Positions 14,305-22,855 of a stretch of 64,000 nucleotides of DNA are shown piece after piece. The stretch spans positions 1 through 64,000 of the forward strand of contig CAUBOH010000001.1 in NCBI GenBank assembly GCA_958437495.1. Reading direction: 5' to 3'. The stretch comes from an uncultured Collinsella sp. (GTDB taxonomy: Bacteria; Actinomycetota; Coriobacteriia; Coriobacteriales; Coriobacteriaceae). A program made the translations under genes and the position numbers. Below the pieces are notes generated by a model. The model had not been told where the DNA came from. It searched no databases and saw only the letters and a list, made by a program, of their open reading frames with translations. Position 1 is the stretch's first letter, and the number at the start of each line of letters is the position of its first letter.

Positions 14305-15915
14305 ATGTTTAAGAGCATCCAAAAGAGCGGAAGGATTGCAGCGGTCGCCATCGGCCTGATCGCGGCCTTGTCTCCACTCGCAGCCCCTCCAGCAGCATTA
14401 GCCGGCGGCAGCGTACCGACGCCTGAACTTGAGAAGTCTTATAGCTTTAAGGTAAGCAGCGACGACTCGTATATCAGCACGGGCGACGATTCGAAGTTCG
14501 GCTATTTATACGATTACGATTACGATGAGGATGACGACTACAACTTAAAGAGCGTATCTCTCATCAATTTTGATGACGGTAGCGCATGCCCAATTGCCAT
14601 TCCGGATAAAGGCCTCGAGTCAGGATGTCCCACATCCAACAATCAACTCTACTGGAAAGACGGCAATAATTTGGTCGTGTTCTCGCCAGACAACCAAAGT
14701 CAAACAGTCCATCCCATCGCTTCGGCCAAATATGCCAACACCGGTGCAACCATCTCTTACGACGGAAAAAGAGCGGCCATCAGTCACTATGACCATGAAT
14801 CTGAGCTTAAAAAAATCGAAATCTATGATCTTAAATCCGACAAACTGATCCAGACATACCAGCCAGATAAAGATGACTCTTGGCCGTACAGTTACTCAAA
14901 AGACATGAGCCGTCTGTATGCCTTACAGGACAATACCAAAGACGGCGTTGTCGCGCTTAGGGTTTTCAATTGCGACACGGGGTCAACGGAATTAAAGACC
15001 GTCAACGTTAAAAAAGACGGCAGATCTTCAGAGATTGACAGTGTTAGGTCCAGCTTGAATTCGGATGATATCTATCTGCAGAGCGAAACCGCATTAATAA
15101 AAGCGGACCGCGATGGAAATATGAGTGTTCTTTTCAACGATGACGATCACGCTCCTGAATGGATTTATTCATATCCTTCAGCGGAGTTTTATGCCCTCTA
15201 TACAAAGAAGGGGTCGAACGATCTTTTTGAAGAAGATGACGGCTATTACTATTTAAATGAAGAGGATGCGAATCTTAGTATTTATGACCTGAAAAGCGAC
15301 AAGATCATCAGCTCAATTGCATATCCCTTTGGCGATGGATATCTCAGCGCTGTATCGCATGACGGCAGCATCCTGCTTGGGAAATACTCAGACGACGACA
15401 GGTCCTCGGCATGCCTAGTCGATACTCAGACCGGGGCAAAGAGCGAGTTTGGCCCTCATTGGTGCGACCTTTCGTTCATGAACGGCGATCGCAAGATTTT
15501 GGCAACCTATTTCGACGATGATGACCCCACCACGCTTCACATGGACATCTACAAGTCCAATATCCCCCATTCGGTGCCCGAAGATGTACTCTACTTTGTC
15601 CAGACTCACCTGCCGTTTGTTATTGGCGGTGGCGTGGCGATCGTCCTCATCATCGGTGGCGCGATCGTCGTCCTCTGCATCCGCAAGAAGCGCGCGAAGG
15701 CCACGAATGGCGTGGCTGCCGCAACGCCCAAGCCCCAGCGCAAGCAGCGCCGTCGCCAGAAGCGCGCCCAGCAGAACGCCGTGGCATCCATAGCGCCGGC
15801 AATCCCGACCACCCCGGCAGCACCAAACGAGCCCGCCCGCTTCTGTCGTCACTGCGGAACCCCGCTCGTACCCGAAGCCCAGTTCTGCCCCACATGCGGA
15901 CAAAAGGTAGACTAG
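14305..15915 (+). CDS. Membrane-anchored extracellular propeller-like protein with zinc ribbon
   Basis: The 536-residue protein begins with a signal peptide (basic start, hydrophobic AAVAIGLIAALSPLAA, then PAALAGG). Next comes a long extracellular region of repeated strands with recurring phrases (KIEIYDLKSDKLIQTY, LSIYDLKSDKIISSI), like a WD40 or TolB-type beta-propeller, and it is very rich in Asp and Tyr. A single membrane segment (VIGGGVAIVLIIGGAIVVLCI, about residues 436-457) is followed by a basic cytoplasmic tail that ends in a zinc ribbon, CRHCGTP and CPTCGQ. The function is unknown. The ectodomain coding sequence is visibly more A/T-rich than the signal-peptide and tail regions, suggesting a mosaic gene. 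A good AGAGGAAAGG ribosome binding site precedes the ATG, and a strong terminator follows. Confidence 0.75.
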   Translation: MFKSIQKSGRIAAVAIGLIAALSPLAAPPAALAGGSVPTPELEKSYSFKVSSDDSYISTGDDSKFGYLYDYDYDEDDDYNLKSVSLINFDDGSACPIAIPDKGLESGCPTSNNQLYWKDGNNLVVFSPDNQSQTVHPIASAKYANTGATISYDGKRAAISHYDHESELKKIEIYDLKSDKLIQTYQPDKDDSWPYSYSKDMSRLYALQDNTKDGVVALRVFNCDTGSTELKTVNVKKDGRSSEIDSVRSSLNSDDIYLQSETALIKADRDGNMSVLFNDDDHAPEWIYSYPSAEFYALYTKKGSNDLFEEDDGYYYLNEEDANLSIYDLKSDKIISSIAYPFGDGYLSAVSHDGSILLGKYSDDDRSSACLVDTQTGAKSEFGPHWCDLSFMNGDRKILATYFDDDDPTTLHMDIYKSNIPHSVPEDVLYFVQTHLPFVIGGGVAIVLIIGGAIVVLCIRKKRAKATNGVAAATPKPQRKQRRRQKRAQQNAVASIAPAIPTTPAAPNEPARFCRHCGTPLVPEAQFCPTCGQKVD

Positions 15916-15946
15916 CGAACAAAACCCAATAGACCCCAACCACCAA

Positions 15947-15978
15947 GGCCCCGTTCCGAAACACTCCAGAACGGGGCC
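15947..15978 (+). terminator. Terminator of the propeller-like membrane protein gene
   Basis: Ten-base perfect arms GGCCCCGTTC / GAACGGGGCC are followed by CTATTTTG, 32 bases after the stop codon. Confidence 0.75.
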
Positions 15979-15993
15979 CTATTTTGAAGCAGG

Positions 15994-16122
15994 GGGGGTG
16001 GCGACCTAGTCGCTGGGGACGTTCTTAAACGACTAGTCATTCAAGAACGTCCCCGATGACTATCTTGACAAGGAGTGTCCCAAACTGCCGGCAGAAAAGG
16101 AACGTCCCTAACCGCCACCCCC
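15994..16122. repeat. Composite palindromic element with terminal inverted repeats
   Basis: Ten-base terminal arms (GGGGGTGGCG at 15994-16003, its complement at 16113-16122) enclose an inner palindrome with twelve-base perfect arms, GGGGACGTTCTT (16015-16026) and AAGAACGTCCCC (16043-16054). More GTCCC-containing half-sites follow at about 16076-16081 and 16101-16109. The layout suggests a small non-autonomous mobile repeat, such as a REP pair or MITE. No transposase is present. Confidence 0.6.
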
Positions 16123-16190
16123 GGAACAAGACAACACCGCAGGTAGAGGACGGACAGCGAGCGACGTCCAGGGCGAACAAGTTGGCATGA

Positions 16191-16231
16191 AAAAGGCGAG
16201 GCATAGACCTTCTGGTCATGCCTCGCCTTTT
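16191..16231. terminator. Bidirectional terminator between convergent genes
   Basis: Fourteen-base arms AAAAGGCGAGGCAT / ATGCCTCGCCTTTT enclose a further GACC/GGTC stem. The A and T ends suit termination in both directions; for the liv operon it lies about 75 bases after livF. Confidence 0.7.
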
Positions 16232-16273
16232 GAATGACAAATTGTCGCCCTGGGCGGCGCGCAGCGTCGAGCT

Positions 16274-16301
16274 GTTACGCGGTTTGGTAAAACCGCGTAA
16301 C
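16274..16301 (-). terminator. Hairpin immediately after livF
   Basis: Perfect twelve-base arms with a GGTA loop end four bases before the livF stop codon. There is no T-tract, so it may stabilise the mRNA 3' end rather than stop transcription. Confidence 0.5.
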
Positions 16302-16304
16302 TAG

Positions 16305-17018
16305 TTAGCCTCCGAGGTAGGCCTTGCGGACGTTATCGTCGTGCAGGAGCTCCTGTCCGGTGCCGGTCATGGTGATCTTGCCGGTCTCGAGCACGTAGCC
16401 GCGCGTAGCAATCGAGAGCGCCATCTGCGCGTTCTGCTCGACCAGAAGTACCGTGGTGCCGGCCTTGTGCAGGTCCTCGACAATCTGGAAGATCTGCTCA
16501 ATCAGAATCGGCGCCAGGCCCATGGAAGGCTCATCGAGCATGAGCAGCTTGGGGTTACTCATAAGGGCGCGGCCCATAACGAGCATCTGCTGCTCGCCGC
16601 CCGAAAGGGTGCCGGCGACCTGGCGACGGCGCTCCTTAAGACGCGGGAACTGCTCGTAGACGCGCTCAAGGCCCGGAGCCACCGTGGACTTGGGCTGTGT
16701 GTAGGCGCCCATCTCCAGGTTCTCCTCAACCGTCATCTGCAAAAAGGCGCGACGGCCCTCGGGGACCTGAGCCAGGCCCTTGCCCACCAGCTTGTCAGCC
16801 GGCGTATGGGTAATGTCTTCGCCCATAAACTTGATGGAGCCGGTCTTGGAGCGAAGCAGGCCCGAGACGGTCTTAAGCGTCGTGGACTTGCCGGCACCGT
16901 TCGCACCGATCAGGGCCACGATCTCGCCCTCGTTAACGTTAAAGGAGATGTCCTTGATGGCGTGGATAGCGCCGTACCAGACGTTGATGTTGTAGACGGA
17001 AAGCATCGGCTCTGCCAT
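16305..17018 (-). CDS. livF: Branched-chain amino-acid ABC transporter ATPase LivF
   Basis: This is one of the two ATPases that power high-affinity import of leucine, isoleucine and valine. The 237-residue protein has Walker A GANGAGKST near residue 38, the LivF-type LSGGEQQMLVMGRAL signature, Walker B LLMLDEPSMGLAP and the switch His in LLVEQNA. The ATG directly follows the livG stop codon and has GGGGAGAA upstream. It is the last gene of livK-livH-livM-livG-livF. The family also includes urea or amide transporters, but the two SBPs upstream are of the Leu/Ile/Val type. Confidence 0.95.
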   Translation of the reverse strand: MAEPMLSVYNINVWYGAIHAIKDISFNVNEGEIVALIGANGAGKSTTLKTVSGLLRSKTGSIKFMGEDITHTPADKLVGKGLAQVPEGRRAFLQMTVEENLEMGAYTQPKSTVAPGLERVYEQFPRLKERRRQVAGTLSGGEQQMLVMGRALMSNPKLLMLDEPSMGLAPILIEQIFQIVEDLHKAGTTVLLVEQNAQMALSIATRGYVLETGKITMTGTGQELLHDDNVRKAYLGG

Positions 17019-17879
17019 TTAGTTCTCCCCCTTATCCTGCTTGCCCAGATACGCCTCGATAACAGCATCGTTATTCTGGATTTCCTCGGCCGTGCCCTTG
17101 GCGATGATCTTGCCAAAGTTAAGCACGCAGATGCCCTCGCAGATGTTCATAACGAGCGACATATCATGCTCGATAAGCATGATGGCAATACCAAAGGTGT
17201 CGCGGATCTTAACGATGTTCTCCATGAGCTCCGCGGTCTCGGACGGGTTCATGCCAGCGGCAGGCTCGTCGAGCAGCAGTAGCTTGGGGTTGGTGGCAAG
17301 CGCGCGGACGATCTCCAGACGACGCTGAGCGCCGTAAGGCAGCGATCCGGCCTGCTCGTTTGCCAGATGCTCCATATCAAAGATGGACAGCAGTTCCATG
17401 GCGCGCTCGTGGGCGGCCTTCTCGTGCTTCCAATACGTCGGCAGGCGCAGCACGCCCTCAAAGCCGGAGTAGCGCTCCTGGTTGTGCAGACCGACCTTGA
17501 CGTTGTCCTCCACCGTCATGGTGTTGAACAGGCGAATGTTCTGGAAGGTACGGGCAATACCCATGCGGTTGACCTGATAGACCGACTTGCCCGAAGTGTC
17601 CTCGCCATCGAGCAGGATGGTGCCGTGCGTGGGCTGGTACACCTTGGTGAGCAGGTTGAAGACCGTGGTCTTACCGGCACCGTTGGGTCCGATCAGACCG
17701 GCGATCTCGGTCTTGCCGATAGTCAGGCTAAAGTCGTCGACTGCCTTAAGGCCGCCAAACTCAATGCCCAGGTGGATGCACTCAAGTGCCGGGCGCTCGC
17801 CCAGGTCGCGGTCGGGAACGATGGCGCCAGAAGGATACGGGACCATCTTGCCCTTGTTGAACTCAAATTTACTGGGCAT
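17019..17879 (-). CDS. livG: Branched-chain amino-acid ABC transporter ATPase LivG
   Basis: The second ATPase of the Liv importer. The 286-residue protein carries Walker A GPNGAGKTT, the family-specific ARTFQNIRLF segment, the signature LPYGAQRRLEIVRALA, Walker B LLLLDEPAAGMNPSE and IEHDMSLVM with the switch His. It is slightly longer than typical LivG (about 255) because of an N-terminal extension of roughly 25 residues (MPSKFEFNKGKMVPYPSG). The extension is real: a perfect AAGGAGGT precedes the ATG, which overlaps the end of livM by 11 bases. Confidence 0.95.
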   Translation of the reverse strand: MPSKFEFNKGKMVPYPSGAIVPDRDLGERPALECIHLGIEFGGLKAVDDFSLTIGKTEIAGLIGPNGAGKTTVFNLLTKVYQPTHGTILLDGEDTSGKSVYQVNRMGIARTFQNIRLFNTMTVEDNVKVGLHNQERYSGFEGVLRLPTYWKHEKAAHERAMELLSIFDMEHLANEQAGSLPYGAQRRLEIVRALATNPKLLLLDEPAAGMNPSETAELMENIVKIRDTFGIAIMLIEHDMSLVMNICEGICVLNFGKIIAKGTAEEIQNNDAVIEAYLGKQDKGEN

Positions 17880-18948
17880 CGGCTGCCACCTCCTTCTTGG
17901 AAGTAAAGCGGTCCTTGACGCGACCGAAGAACGCCTTGAGCTGCGGGTTGTTGGTAAAAATCATGACCAGGATCAGCACGATGGCGTAGATGAGCATGCG
18001 GTAGTCCGAGAACTGACGGAGCAGCTCGGGAAGCACCGTGAGCAACGCCGCCGCGATGACGGAGCCGCGCATATTGCCCAGACCGCCAAGGACCACGAAC
18101 ACCAGGATGAGGATGGACGTGTTGAAGTCGAACTTAGTGGCGGAAAGCTGCGAGAAGTTACCGCCGAAGAGGGCTCCGGCAGCACCGGCGAGGGCAGCGG
18201 AAACTACGAAGGCGATCATGCGGTACTCGGTGACGGAGATGCCCACGGACTCGGCAGCGATCTTGTTGTCGCGCACGGCCTTAATGGCACGGCCAGTACG
18301 GCTGCGAACCAGGTTGAGCACGATCACGAGTGCGACCATGACCAGGATGGCACCGGCGAGGAAGGTCGAATAGGTCGACACGCCCGAGGCGCCCTGGGCG
18401 CCCTTGATGATGGCGGTGCCGTCCTCGAGCAGGTGCAGGTCGTCGATCGTAGAGTTGCCCGTGATGTTAAAGATCACATGCAGGCCGCGGGAGTCAACGC
18501 CCACGATAAGGCAGGTGACGATCTCTTTGATGATCTCGCCAAAGGCCAGCGTCACGATGGCCAGATAGTCGCCGCTCAGGCGCAGTACCGGGATACCGAT
18601 CAAGAAGCCCAAGATGGCAGCGGCGATAGCGCCGACCACGATGCTGATGATCAGGCGCATCGGATCGGAGGGAACGGCGCTCTCGAGGGCGACCGCGGTA
18701 ACGATACCCGTATAGGCACCGACACTCATAAAGCCCGCGTGGCCCAGCGACAAGTCACCCGCGATGCCGACGACGAGGTTAAGGGAAATGGCCATGACGA
18801 TATAGGCCGTGATGGGAACCAGCTGACCGGCAATCATGCGCGGGATCATGTGGTTAGACTGCATAAAGAACACGATGGCAAATGCCACGATGCACATGGC
18901 ATACGTAACAAAGTCGTGACGCGTCTGCTTGTCTTTAAGAAACTTCAT
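17869..18948 (-). CDS. livM: Branched-chain amino-acid ABC transporter permease LivM
   Basis: This inner-membrane permease subunit pairs with LivH. The roughly 359-residue protein has about ten hydrophobic segments and the family features GDLSLGHAGFMSVGAYTG, LRLSGDYLAIVTLAFGEI and the EAA-like RAIKAVRDNKIAAES loop that contacts the ATPases. The ATG at 18948 follows AGGTGA. A GTG at 18957, abutting the livH stop, would add three residues. It ends inside the start of livG, indicating translational coupling. Confidence 0.94.
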   Translation of the reverse strand: MKFLKDKQTRHDFVTYAMCIVAFAIVFFMQSNHMIPRMIAGQLVPITAYIVMAISLNLVVGIAGDLSLGHAGFMSVGAYTGIVTAVALESAVPSDPMRLIISIVVGAIAAAILGFLIGIPVLRLSGDYLAIVTLAFGEIIKEIVTCLIVGVDSRGLHVIFNITGNSTIDDLHLLEDGTAIIKGAQGASGVSTYSTFLAGAILVMVALVIVLNLVRSRTGRAIKAVRDNKIAAESVGISVTEYRMIAFVVSAALAGAAGALFGGNFSQLSATKFDFNTSILILVFVVLGGLGNMRGSVIAAALLTVLPELLRQFSDYRMLIYAIVLILVMIFTNNPQLKAFFGRVKDRFTSKKEVAADAQ

Positions 18949-18957
18949 AACGCTCAC

Positions 18958-19839
18958 CTACACCTTCTCGGGGACGTACTTGCCCAAGAGGCCGGCAGGC
19001 TTGACGAGCAGGACGATAATCAAAACACCAAAGACGATGGAGTTGGCAAGGCTCGTGGAAATGTAAGCCTGCGCCATCGCCTCGATGATGCCGATGAGAA
19101 TGCCACCGACAAAAGCGCCGGGGATGGAGCCGATGCCACCGAAGACGGCGGCGTCGAAGGCCTTGATGCCAGGCATGGCGCCCGTCGTGGGCTGCAGCAC
19201 CGGCGAGTAGGAGCACAGCAGCACGCCGGCGATAGCGGCAAGGGCAGAGCCGATGGCAAACGTCATCGAGATGGTGCGGTTGACGTTGATGCCCATGAGC
19301 TGAGCGGCGGCCTTGTCCTCGGACACGGCGCGCATGGCTTTGCCCATCTTGGTCTTACCTGTAAAGAACATCAGGCCGGCCATGATAACCAGGCAGGCGA
19401 CGATGGTGACGAGCGAGACGGCGCTTACGTTGAACCTGGCCAAGAACTCCGGCACCTGGAAGGTGACGAGCGAAGTGAAGTTCTTGGGCGTGGCGCCCCA
19501 CAGAAGCTGCGCGGCATTCTGCAGGAAGTAGGACACGCCGATGGCCGTAATCAGAACGGCCAGCGGGCCCGCCTGACGCAGCGGCTTATAGGCCAGACCC
19601 TCGATGAGAACACCGAGAACGGTACAGACCACACAAGAGAGAACTACAGATGCCCAGCCCGGGAGGCCGAGATACGACGTGGCACAGAACGAGACATAGG
19701 CACCGACCATGATGACGTCGCCGTGAGCGAAGTTGAGCATCTTGGCGATACCATAGACCATGGTGTAGCCCAACGCGATGATGGCGTAGACGCTGCCCAT
19801 GGACAGGCCGTTGACCAGATATTGGATAAAGACCGTCAT
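18958..19839 (-). CDS. livH: Branched-chain amino-acid ABC transporter permease LivH
   Basis: The partner permease of LivM. The 293-residue protein has about eight membrane segments, starts MTVFIQYLVNGLSMGSVYAI, and contains YTMVYGIAKMLNFAHGD, a LivH hallmark, and the ATPase-contact loop KMGKAMRAVSEDKAAAQ. The ORF reaches 19932, but the ATG at 19839 gives the family N-terminus and has AAAGGGGG nine bases upstream. It is separated from its binding-protein gene (19979-21166) by a hairpin, suggesting that fewer permease than binding-protein transcripts are made. Confidence 0.95.
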   Translation of the reverse strand: MTVFIQYLVNGLSMGSVYAIIALGYTMVYGIAKMLNFAHGDVIMVGAYVSFCATSYLGLPGWASVVLSCVVCTVLGVLIEGLAYKPLRQAGPLAVLITAIGVSYFLQNAAQLLWGATPKNFTSLVTFQVPEFLARFNVSAVSLVTIVACLVIMAGLMFFTGKTKMGKAMRAVSEDKAAAQLMGINVNRTISMTFAIGSALAAIAGVLLCSYSPVLQPTTGAMPGIKAFDAAVFGGIGSIPGAFVGGILIGIIEAMAQAYISTSLANSIVFGVLIIVLLVKPAGLLGKYVPEKV

Positions 19840-19915
19840 GTTCCACATCCCCCTTTCGAATAGGTTTCCAGTTGATGTATGAAACAGGGACGTTACATCG
19901 TCCCTAGATACCAAG

Positions 19916-19947
19916 CAAGCAGGGAAGGCCAAAACCTCCCCTGCTTG
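19916..19947 (-). terminator. Hairpin between livK and livH, likely partial terminator
   Basis: Arms of 13 bases with one mismatch (CAAGCAGGGAAGG against CCTCCCCTGCTTG) lie between the binding-protein gene and livH. Without a strong T-tract it probably attenuates read-through. Confidence 0.5.
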
Positions 19948-19978
19948 GGATCAAAACCGCTCTATGTAAGGCGGTCTA

Positions 19979-21166
19979 TTAGGCCTGTACGTACTTGCCG
20001 TCGGTGATGACGTACGCCGTGGGCTCCTTCTGGACCTGACCCTTATCGTTCCAGGTGAGCTTGCCGGTCAGACCGTCAACGGTAATCTTGAGCATAGCCT
20101 TGGACAGCTTCTCGGCGACCTCGGTCGGGTCGGCGTCGACACCAAGACCGGCCTCCTTGAGGGCCTCGGCCACCGCGTGCACGCCGTCGTAGGCGTCAGC
20201 GGCAAACTGGTCGGGAGTATCGCCGTACTTATCCTTGTAAGCGTTGACGAAGTCGGCGTTCTTCTCGTCGTCGGCGGAGAACGGGGTCATGAGCAGCAGA
20301 CCCTCGGCAAGAGAGGTGTCGAAGCCCTCAACGCCCAGGATGCCGTCCATGCCGTCGCAGCCCATCATCTTGACGTCGTAGCCCATGTCCTTGGCGTTCT
20401 TGAGCAGGACGGACGCCGGCGTGTAGTAGATCGGCGCAAAGATCATGGTGGCGCCGGCCTGCTTGGCCTTGGTCAGCTGGTTGGTAAAGCTCGTGGCGGA
20501 GTCGTCCTTAAAGGTCTCCTCGTCAACAACCTCAAGCTTGGACTCAGCAGCCTGGGCCTTAAAGGAATCTGCGATGCCCGAAGAATAGGCGTCGCCGGAG
20601 TTATAGAACAGCACGAACTTCTCGTCCGCATACTTCTGCGCCAGGAACTTGGCAGCGTTGACACCCTGGTTGGGGTCGGTGAAGCAAACCTGGAAGACGC
20701 AATCCTTGCCGTCGGTGACGTCCTCGGAGGACGCGGACGGGGTGATCATGAACGTCTTGGGGTCGTTACCACACTCTGCGGCAACGGCAACCGACGCACC
20801 CGTGGTGGTCGGACCGACGAGGGCCTGCATGCCCCAGTCGAGCAGGGTGTTGAAGGCGTTGACGGCCTTCTCGCCGTCGGCCTGGTCGTCCTCGGCCTTG
20901 CTGGCAAGCGGCAGCTCCTTGGTCGAGAAATCCTTGCAGCCAAGCTCGACACCCTGGGTAACGGACTTGCCGTAGGACGCGTTGGCGCCGGTCAGCGGGC
21001 CGATGGTGCCGATCTTAAACGAAGCGTCGCTCGAAGCGGAACCGCTGTCGCCGCCGTTGGAGGAGCAGCCAGCTAGAATAGACATCGCCCCCAGACCTGC
21101 TGCGCTCGCGATAACGCTCCTGCGATTCATAACAGGGTTCAATGACTTACCGGTGAGGCTCGACAT
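19979..21166 (-). CDS. livK: Branched-chain amino-acid ABC transporter binding protein
   Basis: The 395-residue lipoprotein captures branched-chain amino acids outside the membrane for LivHMGF. The N-terminus has a basic region, a hydrophobic stretch and the lipobox LAGCSS, so the mature protein would be anchored by a lipidated Cys and followed by a Gly/Ser linker. The body is a periplasmic-binding fold type I protein: KIGTIGPLTGANASYG, ALVGPTTTGASVAVA, VLFYNSGDAYSSG, FAPIYYTPASVLLKNAKD. AGGAGAG six bases before the ATG supports this start. It opens the liv operon; an A/T-rich promoter region lies upstream. Confidence 0.93.
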   Translation of the reverse strand: MSSLTGKSLNPVMNRRSVIASAAGLGAMSILAGCSSNGGDSGSASSDASFKIGTIGPLTGANASYGKSVTQGVELGCKDFSTKELPLASKAEDDQADGEKAVNAFNTLLDWGMQALVGPTTTGASVAVAAECGNDPKTFMITPSASSEDVTDGKDCVFQVCFTDPNQGVNAAKFLAQKYADEKFVLFYNSGDAYSSGIADSFKAQAAESKLEVVDEETFKDDSATSFTNQLTKAKQAGATMIFAPIYYTPASVLLKNAKDMGYDVKMMGCDGMDGILGVEGFDTSLAEGLLLMTPFSADDEKNADFVNAYKDKYGDTPDQFAADAYDGVHAVAEALKEAGLGVDADPTEVAEKLSKAMLKITVDGLTGKLTWNDKGQVQKEPTAYVITDGKYVQA

Positions 21167-21187
21167 GCGGCTCTCCTCTCATATCTC

Positions 21188-21283
21188 GTCGGGTTTCGGT
21201 TACCCGACAGGCCATCCTTCGCCGTGTTCGGCGTTCGCAAAATAGTAGACGCTTTAGTTGAGAAAAGTGGCGATTATTTCAAC
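21188..21283 (-). promoter_or_regulatory. livK leader hairpins and candidate operator
   Basis: On the minus strand upstream of livK there is a 27-base imperfect palindrome with GTTGA/TCAAC ends (21257-21283) in an A/T-rich region. Two leader hairpins follow (21220-21233; 21188-21208, with seven-base perfect arms). They fit an operator plus structured 5' leader, but no regulator is identified. Confidence 0.35.
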
Positions 21284-21438
21284 TTTTCTTTTTCTTTGTC
21301 CATTTATCCATAATTATGCGTATTTACATCAGTTTATGCAGTTTAGCCACTTTATTGTGTGAAAGTAATGTTTCCATTCCGTTACAAGCGCCCCTGCCCT
21401 GATTAAAACAGCCTCACCGGCAGCGCTTTATGCGGCAC

Positions 21439-22605
21439 TTAGGCGGCGATGTACTTGCCGTCCTGGATCACATAGGCTGTAGCGGGCTTCTCGACTTGGC
21501 CCTCGTCGTTCCACGTGAGCTCGCCCGTCAGGCCCTCGATCTTGATCTTGCGCATGGCCTTGGCAAGATCGCCGGCGATGTCGGCACCGTCAGCCGTTAT
21601 GTCGATGCCCGCCTTATCAATAGCCTCGGCGATGGCGTGGACGCAATCGTAGGCGTCGGCGGCAAACTGGTTAGGCGTCTCGTCGTAGGCATCCTTATAG
21701 GCCTTGACGAAGTCGGCATTCTTCTCGTCGTCGGCAGAGAACGGGGTCATAAGCAGCACGCCCTCGGCAAGAGAGGTATCGAAGCCTTCCACAGAGAGCA
21801 GGCCGTCCATGCCGTCAGTCCCCATAAGCGTCATGTCGTAGCCCATGTCCTTGGCGTTCTTGAGCAGGACGGACGCCGGCGTGTAATAGATCGGCGCAAA
21901 GATGAGTGTGGCGCCGGCCTCCTTGGCCTTGGTGAGCTGGTTGGTAAAGCTCGTGGAGGAATCGTCCTTAAAGGTCTCGGTATCGACGATATCGAGCTTG
22001 GACGCCTTGGCCTGCTCGGCAAAAGCGTCGGCAACGCCAGAGCTGTACGTATCGCCGGAGTTGTAGAACAGGGCGATCTTGGCGTCCGCATACTTCTCAG
22101 CCAAGAACTTCGCGGCGCTGGCGCCCATGGTGGGATCGGTGAAGCAAACCTGGAAAACCGTGGTCTTGTCCTTGGTGACGTCGAGCGACGAGGCCGAAGG
22201 CGTGACCATAAGCATATCGTCGGCGATCTCACCCGAGACGGCGACGGCAGCACCGGTGGTGACCGGACCGACGAGCGCCTGCATGCCCCAATCGCACAGG
22301 GTATTGAAGGCGTTGATGGCCTTCTCGCCGTCGGCAACGTCATCCTCGGACTTAAGCGAGAGTTTGAGGTCCTTGGTCGAGAAATCCTTGGCGGCGAGCT
22401 TGGCACCCTTCTCGGCCGAGATGCCATAGGTTGCCGCAGCGCCGGTCAGAGGGCCGATGACACCGATCTTGAAGGTCTTGCCGTCATCGGCGGAGCCGCC
22501 GTCCGAGCCACCCGACGAACAACCAGCGAGCGCGGCGGTGCTGCCGAGCGCCGCGGCGCCGGCGAGAAAGTTCCTACGGCTGAGCGTGCTGTTGATGTTG
22601 AACAT
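21439..22605 (-). CDS. Second branched-chain amino-acid binding protein
   Basis: A 388-residue lipoprotein and close paralogue of the livK product. Long stretches match, such as FAPIYYTPASVLLKNAKD, TPFSADDEKNADFV and VEGFDTSLAEG. It has a twin-arginine-like start (SRRNFLAGAAALGS) and the lipobox LAGCSS. The ORF extends to 22671, but the ATG at 22605 follows AAGGGGGAC. Its own promoter region precedes it, and about 270 A/T-rich bases separate it from livK, so it is probably a separately controlled binding protein feeding the same LivHMGF. It may have a different amino-acid preference. Confidence 0.9.
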   Translation of the reverse strand: MFNINSTLSRRNFLAGAAALGSTAALAGCSSGGSDGGSADDGKTFKIGVIGPLTGAAATYGISAEKGAKLAAKDFSTKDLKLSLKSEDDVADGEKAINAFNTLCDWGMQALVGPVTTGAAVAVSGEIADDMLMVTPSASSLDVTKDKTTVFQVCFTDPTMGASAAKFLAEKYADAKIALFYNSGDTYSSGVADAFAEQAKASKLDIVDTETFKDDSSTSFTNQLTKAKEAGATLIFAPIYYTPASVLLKNAKDMGYDMTLMGTDGMDGLLSVEGFDTSLAEGVLLMTPFSADDEKNADFVKAYKDAYDETPNQFAADAYDCVHAIAEAIDKAGIDITADGADIAGDLAKAMRKIKIEGLTGELTWNDEGQVEKPATAYVIQDGKYIAA

Positions 22606-22855
22606 GGTGTCCCCCTTTTCGCTGGCCGCGGTGCGGCCGTCTTGCGGTACGGGGCAAACCTTATGGCGCAAACGTTGACAGTTTGTTACGGAAGTTCGTT
22701 TGTAGCGAGCATGTTTCCAATATTTCCGCAGCGTTTCGGGGGTGCCGTTTTGTGCGACTCCTGTTGCCTGGCGAGCACGCGCCCTCGGTTCACGCTAGAA
22801 TGCACTCAACCTTTAAGCGGATAATCCATCCATAAGATGCACGAAGGAGCTATCT

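Larger units (their letters stand above)
15916..16304. other. Gene-free stretch with two terminators and a composite palindrome
   Basis: This 389-base gap between convergent genes holds, in order, a terminator for the upstream plus-strand gene (15947-15978), a 129-base composite palindrome (15994-16122), a bidirectional hairpin (16191-16231) and a short hairpin beside the livF stop (16274-16301). I see no coding signal. Confidence 0.7.

Noticed and set aside
17587..19863. A 758-residue plus-strand ORF
   Set aside because: It lies opposite livG, livM and livH, has a His/Asp/Gly-biased composition with no family motifs, and is produced by the GC-rich codon pattern of the real genes.
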